A DNA stretch of 26,421 nucleotides, from contig CAZUWA010000021.1 of the NCBI GenBank assembly GCA_964623895.1, positions 1 to 26,421 of the forward strand. The letters run 5' to 3'. The notes beneath the pieces are model-generated. The model had not been told where the DNA came from. It did no database searches and saw only the letters and a program-made list of their open reading frames with translations. The stretch comes from UBA11512 sp964623895 (GTDB lineage Bacteria > Bacillota > Clostridia > Oscillospirales > CAG-272). A program made the translations under genes and the position numbers. Shown in pieces: positions 15,062 to 22,037 of the stretch (position 1 is the first letter of the stretch; each line of letters opens with the position of its first letter).

Positions 15062-17350
15062 TTAACCGTTATAACTAAGTTTATAAATACTTGCAAGTTC
15101 TGTTCCATCAGCGTCGAGAATTGTGATTTCAAGGTATCCACCAACCGCAAGATCATCAGGTACTGTAATGCCGGGTTCAAGTTTTACGACTTGATTATAG
15201 ATCATCGTACCGCATTCCAATTTCTTCTCTGCAATCACGGTTCCGTCCTTTTGGCAGAGCTTCACAGTTACAATGGCATTCTTGACGCCGGTTGCGGACG
15301 CTACCTGCTTACGGACTGTAACAGTATCAACCGTCGTTCCGGGAACAAGTTTGCAGAAGTAAGTTGTATCACCCTTCGAAGAATAGACCTGTTCTACACC
15401 GTATTTTTCACCAACCGTACCGATTGAGAGAACAAACTCCTTCAAATCAGCCAACTCGCTGTCGGAAAGTGTACGATTTGCCGAATCCTTTATAATTTGA
15501 TCAAGCGATACACCGCCACAGAAACTATACGGCGCAGTTCTCCAAACTTCAACAAGCGTCGGGGTGACAAATTCTCTGTTTTCCCAAGTTCCGTCAGTGC
15601 CGAGATACGGCGACTTGTGGAATTGCAGGTCAGTATACAAAGGTGCAGGATGACAAGTAGCGCATCCAACCTCTTCGAAAAGTTGTTTACCGCGCAAAGC
15701 AGCTTCGGTATATTCACCCTTTTCAGTCAGATAAGGGCTGTCGGTCGGCATAAGACTCTTTAAGTATTCGTCAAGTGCACAAAGTTGATCTTCCTCCAGA
15801 ACATTAAACTGAATAAACATCATGCCTTTACGAACGGCAAGTTCTGCGGAGTCGCGCGCACCGGTAATCATGACGGGCGGTGTGCGATGTGAGAAGACCA
15901 TTGATTTTGTGTTCTTCGGATTACCGAGACCATCGTTGAGGTTATCCCAGTTGAGCGCATCCGCTCTGCCATCCGGGTGGCAGGATGCACAACTTTCCCA
16001 CTGTTGATAGCAACTTTCTGCGGAGTACCAAATAATCTCGCCGACACGCAAATCGTTGTTTTCAGGTTGTTTTGCAACGGGATAACTTACGGAAACAGTA
16101 CAATCCTTGACATTGACCACAGCGATATCACCGGTAAAATACTGTGCGGCATATACGGTATCGCCCGAAACGGTGATGTCTCTTACACCTTCTCCGCCAA
16201 GATCAATTCTGGTCTGCAAGCCACTGAGGAACTCAATATGCTCAACAATTTCCGAAACATCTTTTACTTTATTGTTCTTGCCAGCAACAACCTTCTGAAC
16301 ACGGCTGTCAAGTTTTGACTTATCAACGATCATCAATTCTCCTGTACCGGAGATAGAAAAAATCAATTTATTGCCGTAAACTTCGACATCCCAAGGATTA
16401 CCTGCACCCAATTCCACTTCATCAAGAAGGAAAGCGATGGTGCTGTCGTCTTTTGTATTGATGGTTGTAAATCCGTTGGTATTGACCCAACCTCTATCAA
16501 GTTGCGAGGTCGGATATGTATAACGGGAAATAATATGCGTCACATATACTTCACTTCCATCGGCGGAAACTGCCATTCCTTTGATGCTTTGAGCACCATT
16601 CACCAACGGAATACTCTTTTCTGCCTTCGCAGTAGCAAGATCAATCACATCGACAACGGAAGAAACCGTTTCCGCGAGCGATGAACCTGCCGGAAGGTGA
16701 TTACCGACATATAATTTACCTTGGGCAAGAGCCAACGCAACCGGCTCTCTAGTTACAGCAATCTCAGAAAGAACTTTACCGCCCTCGAGATCGACAACGG
16801 CAACCTTGTTGTCAAAGCGGAGCGCCACATACGCTTTTCCGTCGTCAACGATCATATCGGTAGGAGTGTGTCCAACCGTAACGACTTTCTCTGTCTTCAG
16901 ATCTTCATCGAAAACAGCCATTACGCCTGCCAGTTCGCCGGCAAGTGCATAGACCTTTTCTCCTTCACAATACACCTTCAAAACAGGCGCATCGAAGTAA
17001 GCAGTTGCGAGAACCTTGCCGTCCGTTGACATCTTGTACACTGCATAGTTGGTTGCATCCGCAACATACAAGCAATCATTTCCTGTAGCAACAGAACTCG
17101 GAGAATAGTAGATCGTACCCTCCTTTTTGCTCGGAAGACCGGTAGAAATGACTTTGTCTGAATTCGGAGATCCTGAGGTTGAAATCTCACCGGTCGACAC
17201 TTGGGACGACGAGACATCGTCTGTGGTTTTGGAAGGTTTCTTCTTACAGGATGACAGCATCAGTCCCGTTGTGATCAGCAGGACAATGACAGTAATAACT
17301 GTCAACACTGTAAGCAGTCGCTTCCTTGTGAATGAGGTAGTTTGTTTCAT
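15062..17350 (-). CDS. YVTN-like propeller di-haem cytochrome c lipoprotein
   Basis: A 762-residue protein. The lipobox LSSC places the lipidated Cys at 35, and a Ser/Thr-rich linker follows (36-75). Residues about 80-425 are repeated beta-propeller blades of the YVTN/SMP-30 kind (YVADATNYAVYKM, AYVALRFDNKVAVVDLEGG, LYVGNHLPAG). Residues about 440-650 are a di-haem domain like the cytochrome c peroxidase/MauG family, with CASCH at 454-458 and CATCH at 563-567. TPTLVEVWRTAPYSF near 596-610 is typical of that family. The last 110 residues are a beta-rich domain. It should be tethered outside the membrane. AAAGGAG lies upstream of ATG 17350, partly inside a TTTCAG/CTGAAA inverted repeat. It sits between ccsA and the large cytochrome gene and probably exchanges electrons with the latter's product. 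Confidence 0.87.
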   Translation of the reverse strand: MKQTTSFTRKRLLTVLTVITVIVLLITTGLMLSSCKKKPSKTTDDVSSSQVSTGEISTSGSPNSDKVISTGLPSKKEGTIYYSPSSVATGNDCLYVADATNYAVYKMSTDGKVLATAYFDAPVLKVYCEGEKVYALAGELAGVMAVFDEDLKTEKVVTVGHTPTDMIVDDGKAYVALRFDNKVAVVDLEGGKVLSEIAVTREPVALALAQGKLYVGNHLPAGSSLAETVSSVVDVIDLATAKAEKSIPLVNGAQSIKGMAVSADGSEVYVTHIISRYTYPTSQLDRGWVNTNGFTTINTKDDSTIAFLLDEVELGAGNPWDVEVYGNKLIFSISGTGELMIVDKSKLDSRVQKVVAGKNNKVKDVSEIVEHIEFLSGLQTRIDLGGEGVRDITVSGDTVYAAQYFTGDIAVVNVKDCTVSVSYPVAKQPENNDLRVGEIIWYSAESCYQQWESCASCHPDGRADALNWDNLNDGLGNPKNTKSMVFSHRTPPVMITGARDSAELAVRKGMMFIQFNVLEEDQLCALDEYLKSLMPTDSPYLTEKGEYTEAALRGKQLFEEVGCATCHPAPLYTDLQFHKSPYLGTDGTWENREFVTPTLVEVWRTAPYSFCGGVSLDQIIKDSANRTLSDSELADLKEFVLSIGTVGEKYGVEQVYSSKGDTTYFCKLVPGTTVDTVTVRKQVASATGVKNAIVTVKLCQKDGTVIAEKKLECGTMIYNQVVKLEPGITVPDDLAVGGYLEITILDADGTELASIYKLSYNG

Positions 17351-17390
17351 TTTTTAAACTCCTTTCAGATATATATTCATTTTCTGAAAT

Positions 17391-18161
17391 TCAATAACTG
17401 TGCATCGATTTGACATCCAATACATTCGAAAACAAGAAAGTAATGATAACCAATATCAAACCGCTGATCACCAAAACACGCGCAATCTTCTTAGTATCAC
17501 TGCGGCGATAGAAGTGCAATGCCAACATATAATCAAGCCAAGTAACCAACGCCCAACATTCCTTGATATCCCAAGCCCAAAACTCTCCCCACACCTGATC
17601 AGCCCAGACGGCACCCATGAACATCGCTGCCGTCATAAACGGAAAGGAGGTGCGCAAACAGGCAAGAATCACCTCATCATGATTCTTACGAGTAAGAAGT
17701 GCATTGAGTACGATCAGAAATGCAACTGCAGATAGGCAATAGGACAGCATATAGCAGAAGATGTGCGGCACAAAGTAGACCGATTGCAACGCAGGCGGAA
17801 ATGCCCATACATCCGCAATATTCATAAAGCATGGACCGGTCATTACAATTGCCGAAGCAATTAAAAAGTAGGATTTATAACCATCAATGCGGTAGATTTT
17901 TTCAATCAAAAGATAGATAAGATTAAAACAAACACCGAGGGCGATTAAAATCTGGTAAATCGACACAAAAGGGGCATAATTGGCACCGTTTTCGATCAGA
18001 TTAGCAATATAGTTATAGATCACCATACCGATATTGACAGCCGCAGCCGCAACATGGAAAGCAAGTGCAGTTTTCTTCTTTTTTGAAAGAGACAACACAA
18101 ATGACAGATAATACAAAGCGGCAGTCAAGATCAGGATGGCACGAATAACGATCTCACTCAT
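17391..18161 (-). CDS. ccsA: Cytochrome c biogenesis protein CcsA (ResC type)
   Basis: A 256-residue polytopic membrane protein of the haem-handling family. The WWD motif, which binds haem on the outer face, is at 191-208 (WGEFWAWDIKECWALVTW). Candidate haem-ligand histidines are His133 (VPHIFCYMLSY), His216 (LALHFYRR) and His254 in the terminal MHSY, which matches the usual LHSYG end. About seven to eight hydrophobic helices span the protein. With ResB it forms System II, which exports haem and attaches it to CxxCH motifs. It overlaps the end of resB by four bases (ATGA), so the two are translationally coupled. Confidence 0.92.
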   Translation of the reverse strand: MSEIVIRAILILTAALYYLSFVLSLSKKKKTALAFHVAAAAVNIGMVIYNYIANLIENGANYAPFVSIYQILIALGVCFNLIYLLIEKIYRIDGYKSYFLIASAIVMTGPCFMNIADVWAFPPALQSVYFVPHIFCYMLSYCLSAVAFLIVLNALLTRKNHDEVILACLRTSFPFMTAAMFMGAVWADQVWGEFWAWDIKECWALVTWLDYMLALHFYRRSDTKKIARVLVISGLILVIITFLFSNVLDVKSMHSY

Positions 18162-18832
18162 TTCTTTCCCTCCCTTTTCTTACCGGCAAACCCGGAAAAA
18201 CACATTAAGAAGGTACCGCCGACCAGCGTAACGATCCCGATGAGAATGATGTATTCAGCCATGTCGTATTTCACAAGAAAAGTCGCCTGATCCGTTGCCT
18301 CGTCGTAATTCATAAGATACAGTTTGTACCCATCCACACGCACTGGATGATTGACCGAGATCTCTTCGACCCGTACAATCTCATTATTACTCTTATCATA
18401 GAATTTGAGCGTACCGATATACTGCTTAATACTACCGTCATCATATTTTAAAAGTTCCAACTTGTCTAATTCCATCGCAGTAGAAAAATCGATCTTCCCT
18501 CTCTGAACTTCATAGGTACTACCGATATCCACGGAAAACATATAACTGATTGACGTCAGATTTGAAATAACAAACCCCACAAGTAAGATCACGATCCCGG
18601 CATGCAAAATATAGAAACCGAGTTTATAGCCAAACTTCCCGCCGACAGACGAAAGGCAAAGACAAAGGATAGTCAACGCCGCCACAAAAACGAGCAATGC
18701 AACCACGATCCACAAACCAAACGTCGAATCGAGAGGAGAATTTCCGGTCGTTCCGACATAAAACGTCACAATCAGAGCAAAAAAAGAAACGATTGCCATC
18801 AAAACACAACTGACCTTAAAGAAATTACGCAC
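18158..18832 (-). CDS. resB: Compact ResB/CcsB-like cytochrome c biogenesis protein
   Basis: A 224-residue membrane protein of the ResB/CcsB family. Helices lie at about 8-28, 38-60, 71-91 and 191-212, with one extracytoplasmic domain at about 92-190. Family hallmarks are GFYILHAGIVILLVG (candidate haem ligand His77) and NHPVRVDGYKLYLMNYD at 161-177. Classical ResB proteins have about 450-550 residues, so this is a short form, like those of some epsilonproteobacterial and clostridial relatives. The start is GTG 18832 with GGGGAGG seven bases upstream. It is the first gene of the operon. Confidence 0.88.
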   Translation of the reverse strand: MRNFFKVSCVLMAIVSFFALIVTFYVGTTGNSPLDSTFGLWIVVALLVFVAALTILCLCLSSVGGKFGYKLGFYILHAGIVILLVGFVISNLTSISYMFSVDIGSTYEVQRGKIDFSTAMELDKLELLKYDDGSIKQYIGTLKFYDKSNNEIVRVEEISVNHPVRVDGYKLYLMNYDEATDQATFLVKYDMAEYIILIGIVTLVGGTFLMCFSGFAGKKREGKK

Positions 18833-18862
18833 ATTTAGACCTCCCCTTTTATCATTAAAAAT

Positions 18863-18891
18863 ATTATATCATAACCACATAAAAAAGAAAA
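18863..18891 (-). promoter_or_regulatory. Promoter of the cytochrome operon
   Basis: On the minus strand, -10 TATAAT (18863-18868) has a TG one base upstream (extended -10). At a 17-base spacing the -35 region is TTTTCT, a poor match. The ribosome binding site GGGGAGG and GTG start of resB follow within 40 bases. A weak -35 beside a divergent araC gene suggests an activator-dependent promoter. Confidence 0.65.
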
Positions 18892-18911
18892 GGGTATTTT
18901 ATACTTTTTTA

Positions 18912-18940
18912 TTGACATTTTCTACTATTTTTGATATAAT
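18912..18940 (+). promoter_or_regulatory. Consensus promoter of the AraC-family gene
   Basis: TTGACA (18912-18917), a 17-base spacer and TATAAT (18935-18940) with TG one base upstream, an exact consensus at both boxes. The leader up to the start codon is about 90 bases and contains an AT-rich inverted repeat (AAAAATGTT at 18970-18978, AACATTTTT at 18987-18995). Confidence 0.85.
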
Positions 18941-19035
18941 TAAAAAACTTTGAGCGAAGTGCAATTTTAAAAAATGTTCCAAAAAAAACATTTTTCACTC
19001 AAAACACTATTTACTTGGATAAAAGAGAGTATTCT

Positions 19036-19848
19036 ATGGAATTTACAAAAGTGTGCGCACTATGGCCTGAACGAAAAGGCTTCCATTTAAGACGTTCTAC
19101 TACAGGAGATCAATATATCTTTTTACATATGCATACCCCCATCGAGGTAATGATCGATGGTGCGTGGGTACATGCAGAAAAAGGCAGTTGTATCCTGTAC
19201 AATAAAAATGATTATCAAGAATTTATTGCAAAAGATACAGCACTTTTACACGATTTTTTTCACTTGGTCGGAAATATAGATCAGTTGATGGAAGATTTTG
19301 GCTTAAAGTTCGGACACATCTATTATCCGATCAACAACGATGCCGTCACAAAACTCATGCAGGAAATGGAGCAAGAGCACCTGAAACAAGAACAATTTCA
19401 CAATGATATGTGCACTTTAAAATTGACGGAACTTCTTATTTATCTGTCTCGTTCCGGCAAACGCACCGCCGATTCACTCAGTATCGACACACCGACATAT
19501 AAGCGTTTTATGAAACTGCGCAAGGAGATCCACACTCGTTTTGATGCCAATCTAACAGTGGAAGAAATGGCAGAAATGGTCAATCTGTCCCCATCCAGAT
19601 TTCACAGTGTTTATAAAGCGATCTTCGGCATTTCTCCCAAAAAAGATTATCTCATCATTCGTATCGAACATGCCAAAACGCTTCTTCAGGAAAGAAAATA
19701 TTCTGTCGCAGATGTTGCAATAATGGCGGGATACAACAACCAATTCCATTTCATCAGGCAGTTTAAAGAGATCGTTGGAGTGACGCCGGGGAAATACTTA
19801 AGAACATTTCAACCTGATTTCGCAACAGACGATATTACATCCGAATAA
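19036..19848 (+). CDS. AraC-family transcriptional regulator
   Basis: A 270-residue regulator. The N-terminal half is a cupin-like sensor domain (FLHMHTPIEVMIDGAWVHAE). The C-terminal half carries the two helix-turn-helix motifs, at about 174-195 (LTVEEMAEMVNLSPSRFHSV) and 222-243 (YSVADVAIMAGYNNQFHFIR), ending in the family signature VTPGKYLR. ATG 19036 is chosen, with AGAGAG six bases upstream. An in-frame TTG at 19015 has no ribosome binding site. It is divergent from the cytochrome operon, with a shared 203-base intergenic region, so it is the likely regulator of that operon. The ligand is unknown; related clostridial proteins often sense sugars. Confidence 0.9.
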   Translation: MEFTKVCALWPERKGFHLRRSTTGDQYIFLHMHTPIEVMIDGAWVHAEKGSCILYNKNDYQEFIAKDTALLHDFFHLVGNIDQLMEDFGLKFGHIYYPINNDAVTKLMQEMEQEHLKQEQFHNDMCTLKLTELLIYLSRSGKRTADSLSIDTPTYKRFMKLRKEIHTRFDANLTVEEMAEMVNLSPSRFHSVYKAIFGISPKKDYLIIRIEHAKTLLQERKYSVADVAIMAGYNNQFHFIRQFKEIVGVTPGKYLRTFQPDFATDDITSE

Positions 19849-19852
19849 CAAA

Positions 19853-19895
19853 GAAGCCCATCCGATTTTTCAAAAATGCAGATGGGCTTCCCTCA
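19853..19895. terminator. Terminator between the AraC gene and smsB
   Basis: GAAGCCCATC (19853-19862) and GATGGGCTTC (19881-19890) form a perfect 10-bp stem, and the loop holds an ATTTTT/AAAAAT mini-stem. A loose T-rich tail follows in each direction (CCTCATTTATT on plus, TTTGTTATT on minus). It probably serves both converging genes. Confidence 0.7.
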
Positions 19896-19900
19896 TTTAT

Positions 19901-20821
19901 TCATCTTAAGAAGCCGGATACGATCTGTTCCTCGGCTTCTTTTTCGGTGAGTCCTAGCGTCATAAACTTAATGAGCTGTTCCCCAGCAATCTTACCGATC
20001 ACCGCTTCATGCACCAATGCAGCGTCAACATGGTTGGCATTGATGCGCGGAATAGCGGTAACGGTAGCTTCATCCATAATAATGGCATCACACTCGGTGT
20101 GACCGGCAGAGCGGTTGTTTCCGTTCACCAAAGAATTAAATTCCTGATGACTGCGATCTTTTGCAACCGAACGGGAAACCACATGCGCGGAAGAACCCTC
20201 TCCGTCAAGATCCACCTCAAACTCTGTAACGGCAAACTGCTTGCCGTGCGTCATGATCTTCTCGGACACAACGATGGCTGCACCTGCGGCACATTTGGCT
20301 TTGGTAACACGTCTGGTAGAATCCACACCTTTGATCTGGGTAGTATTCATCTCCAAACGTGCACCTTCATCAAGATACACGACTGTCTGCGGGTTCATGA
20401 CCTTTTCACCCGTTCCTTCTCCGTCTCCGTAATGCTTTTCAATATACCGAACCTTTGCATTTTTTCCAACATGAAAGGTGTGAATGCCATCATGACGTGT
20501 GCCGCACGCACCGGAATTATGGATCCCACAACCTGCCACAATGACCACGTCCGCATTTTCGCCGATATAAAAATCATTCAAAACCGTTTCGGTATGTCCT
20601 GTCTGACTGATGATCACCGGGATATGAACACTTTCGTTCTTTGTTCCCGCTTTAATAGTGATATCAATGCCTGTCCCATCGGGTTTACTGTCGATCGTAA
20701 TATTTGCAGAATTATGTCTGCTTTCAAGTTGTCCGTTTTTCCGGATATTATAGGCGCCTGTCGGGATATCATGAAGGTCAGCAATCTCTTTTAAAAGATT
20801 TTTTTCAATTTGATCGATCAT
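19901..20821 (-). CDS. SufB/SufD-like scaffold of a minimal SUF (SMS) system
   Basis: A 306-residue member of the SufBD family, a right-handed beta-helix scaffold for Fe-S cluster assembly. Recognisable stretches are GCGIHNSGACGTRHDGIH at 98-114 and, in the C-terminal core, GHTECDAIIMDEA (Cys244) and ALVHEAVIGKI (His271, Glu272). The latter two fall where SufB has its catalytic Cys and Glu. It lacks the long N-terminal extension of classical SufB (about 480 residues). With the adjacent SufC-like ATPase it matches the two-gene SmsCB arrangement described for many anaerobic Clostridia and archaea. AGGGAGG precedes ATG 20821, 14 bases after the ATPase stop codon. No sufS, sufU or second scaffold gene is in the window. 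Confidence 0.88.
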   Translation of the reverse strand: MIDQIEKNLLKEIADLHDIPTGAYNIRKNGQLESRHNSANITIDSKPDGTGIDITIKAGTKNESVHIPVIISQTGHTETVLNDFYIGENADVVIVAGCGIHNSGACGTRHDGIHTFHVGKNAKVRYIEKHYGDGEGTGEKVMNPQTVVYLDEGARLEMNTTQIKGVDSTRRVTKAKCAAGAAIVVSEKIMTHGKQFAVTEFEVDLDGEGSSAHVVSRSVAKDRSHQEFNSLVNGNNRSAGHTECDAIIMDEATVTAIPRINANHVDAALVHEAVIGKIAGEQLIKFMTLGLTEKEAEEQIVSGFLR

Positions 20822-20835
20822 TCTTCATTCCTCCC

Positions 20836-21558
20836 TTAAATCTTATTTTTCAGTACATCACAGGTGGTATCTTGTTTAAAAAGAATTGGAAGAATTTCTT
20901 CCTTCGATCCTTCTCTTTCTACTTTGCCGCCCGAGACAACGATGATGCGGTCAGCAATATTCATGATCCGCTCTTGATGTGAGATGATCACAATTGAACC
21001 GTTGACGGCATCTCTCATATTCTCAAAAACTTTGATAAGACTTGCAAAGCTCCAAAGGTCAATCCCAGCCTCCGGTTCGTCAAAGACTGCAAGAGGGGTT
21101 TTTCTTGCAAGGACCGTTGCAATCTCAATGCGCTTTAATTCCCCACCTGAAAGGCTGTTGTTGATCTCCCTATCAAGATAATCGCGCGCACAAAGACCGA
21201 CATTCGATAAATATGTGCATGCCTCTGAGACAGACAATTCACTGCCTGCGGCGATTTTCAATATATCCGATACAGTGATGCCCTTAAAGCGCACCGGCGT
21301 TTGGAAAGCGTAACCGATGCCAAGTTTCGCGCGATCGGTAATTGACATTTCGGTAATATCCTGCCCATTCCAACAGATCTTACCTGAGGTGGGGGTATAG
21401 ATGCCGGAGATGATCTTGGCAATCGTTGATTTTCCGCCGCCATTCGGACCGGTGATCACAGTAAAGGGGCTGTTTATCGTAAAGGACACATCCTTCAATA
21501 TTTCTTTTGTTCCGCTTTCCGTCCCTACGGAATAGCAAACATGTTCAAGTGAAAGCAT
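20836..21558 (-). CDS. SufC-like ABC ATPase (SmsC)
   Basis: A 240-residue ABC-type ATPase of the SufC kind, which drives the conformational change of the SufB-type scaffold. Walker A GPNGGGKST is at 37-45, the Q-loop in AFQTPVRFKG, the signature LSGGE at 136-140 in LSGGELKRIEIA, Walker B LAVFDEPEAGID at 156-167 and the switch His194 in ISHQ. The SDILK and SLSGGELKR contexts are characteristic of SufC more than of transport ATPases, and no permease gene is adjacent. The start at ATG 21558 has AAGGAG five bases upstream. The open frame runs on to 21636 through the promoter, so that extension is not real. Confidence 0.9.
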   Translation of the reverse strand: MLSLEHVCYSVGTESGTKEILKDVSFTINSPFTVITGPNGGGKSTIAKIISGIYTPTSGKICWNGQDITEMSITDRAKLGIGYAFQTPVRFKGITVSDILKIAAGSELSVSEACTYLSNVGLCARDYLDREINNSLSGGELKRIEIATVLARKTPLAVFDEPEAGIDLWSFASLIKVFENMRDAVNGSIVIISHQERIMNIADRIIVVSGGKVEREGSKEEILPILFKQDTTCDVLKNKI

Positions 21559-21573
21559 TGTCTCTCCTTTTTG

Positions 21574-21588
21574 CCGACATTTTGTCGG
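21574..21588 (-). promoter_or_regulatory. 15-base palindrome in the smsC leader, candidate operator
   Basis: CCGACA-TTT-TGTCGG is a perfect inverted repeat between the predicted transcription start (about 21601) and the ribosome binding site. Its position, roughly +13 to +27, suits a repressor. Fe-S assembly operons are often controlled by Rrf2-family repressors that recognise GAC/GTC-containing dyads, but the match is only suggestive. It could also be a short RNA hairpin. Confidence 0.4.
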
Positions 21589-21607
21589 ATTTTCTTTTAA
21601 CTGAAGT

Positions 21608-21636
21608 ATTGTATCATAGAATATTCGATTTTGCAA
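21608..21636 (-). promoter_or_regulatory. Promoter of smsC-smsB
   Basis: On the minus strand TTGCAA (21631-21636), a 17-base spacer and TACAAT (21608-21613) with TG one base upstream. Confidence 0.75.
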
Positions 21637-21707
21637 CTGTTTTTTTAAAAAAAGTCAGTCATACAGCGAGATATTACCATTTTGATCGAATTTTTTCAAA
21701 AAAACTA

Positions 21708-21735
21708 TTGACAAATTAAAAAACAGTGATATAAT
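21708..21735 (+). promoter_or_regulatory. Promoter of the Trp T-box transcript
   Basis: TTGACA (21708-21713), a 16-base spacer and TATAAT (21730-21735), extended by TG. It lies directly upstream of the T-box leader and back to back with the smsC promoter. Confidence 0.85.
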
Positions 21736-21741
21736 TACTTT

Positions 21742-22010
21742 AAACCGATGAGAAAGAAGAGTAATTCGCTTTATTTCATCACAGAGAGCCGTTGTTGGTG
21801 GGAATGCGGCATGGAAACTCGAATGAATGGTCTTTTGAGGGCAACCCGAAATGACAGAGTAGGCGCGCCGGAGAGTCCTCCGTTATCAAAGAACGTGTGT
21901 GAATGCACACAGAGTGGATGAAACATGTTCATCAAGCAGGGTGGCACCGCAGGAGTTTACGCTCTTGTCCCCGCAAAATTATTTTTGCAGGAGGACGGGC
22001 GTTTTTTTGT
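21742..22010 (+). ncRNA. T-box riboswitch with a tryptophan (UGG) specifier
   Basis: A full T-box leader. The T-box AGGGTGGCACCGC is at 21938-21950. Stem I begins at GAAAGA (21752-21757), followed by the AGTA bulge, and closes with TCTTTT (21831-21836). Its specifier loop GAATGG holds UGG at 21828-21830, the tryptophan codon. The antiterminator bulge reads UGGC, which pairs with a tRNA ending in GCCA, matching the G73 discriminator expected of bacterial tRNA-Trp. Stem III is GTGTG/CACAC (about 21895-21910). The competing terminator pairs ACGCTC-TT-GTCC with GGACGGGCGT (21959-22002) and ends in seven T. Uncharged tRNA-Trp should permit transcription of the downstream gene. Confidence 0.95.
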
Positions 22011-22037
22011 TGCTCCCGTCCGGAAAAGGAGAAATTT

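Noticed and set aside
20009..20794. 261-codon open frame antisense to smsB
   Set aside because: The opposite strand encodes a clear SufB/D-type protein with conserved Cys and His-Glu. This frame has no motif or ribosome binding site.
21559..21636. 26-residue N-terminal extension of the SufC-type ATPase
   Set aside because: It includes the promoter -10 box and the palindrome and lies upstream of the evident ribosome binding site.
21903..22037. 45-residue N-terminal extension of TrpB2
   Set aside because: It runs through the T-box element and its terminator. The ATG at 22038 has a good ribosome binding site.
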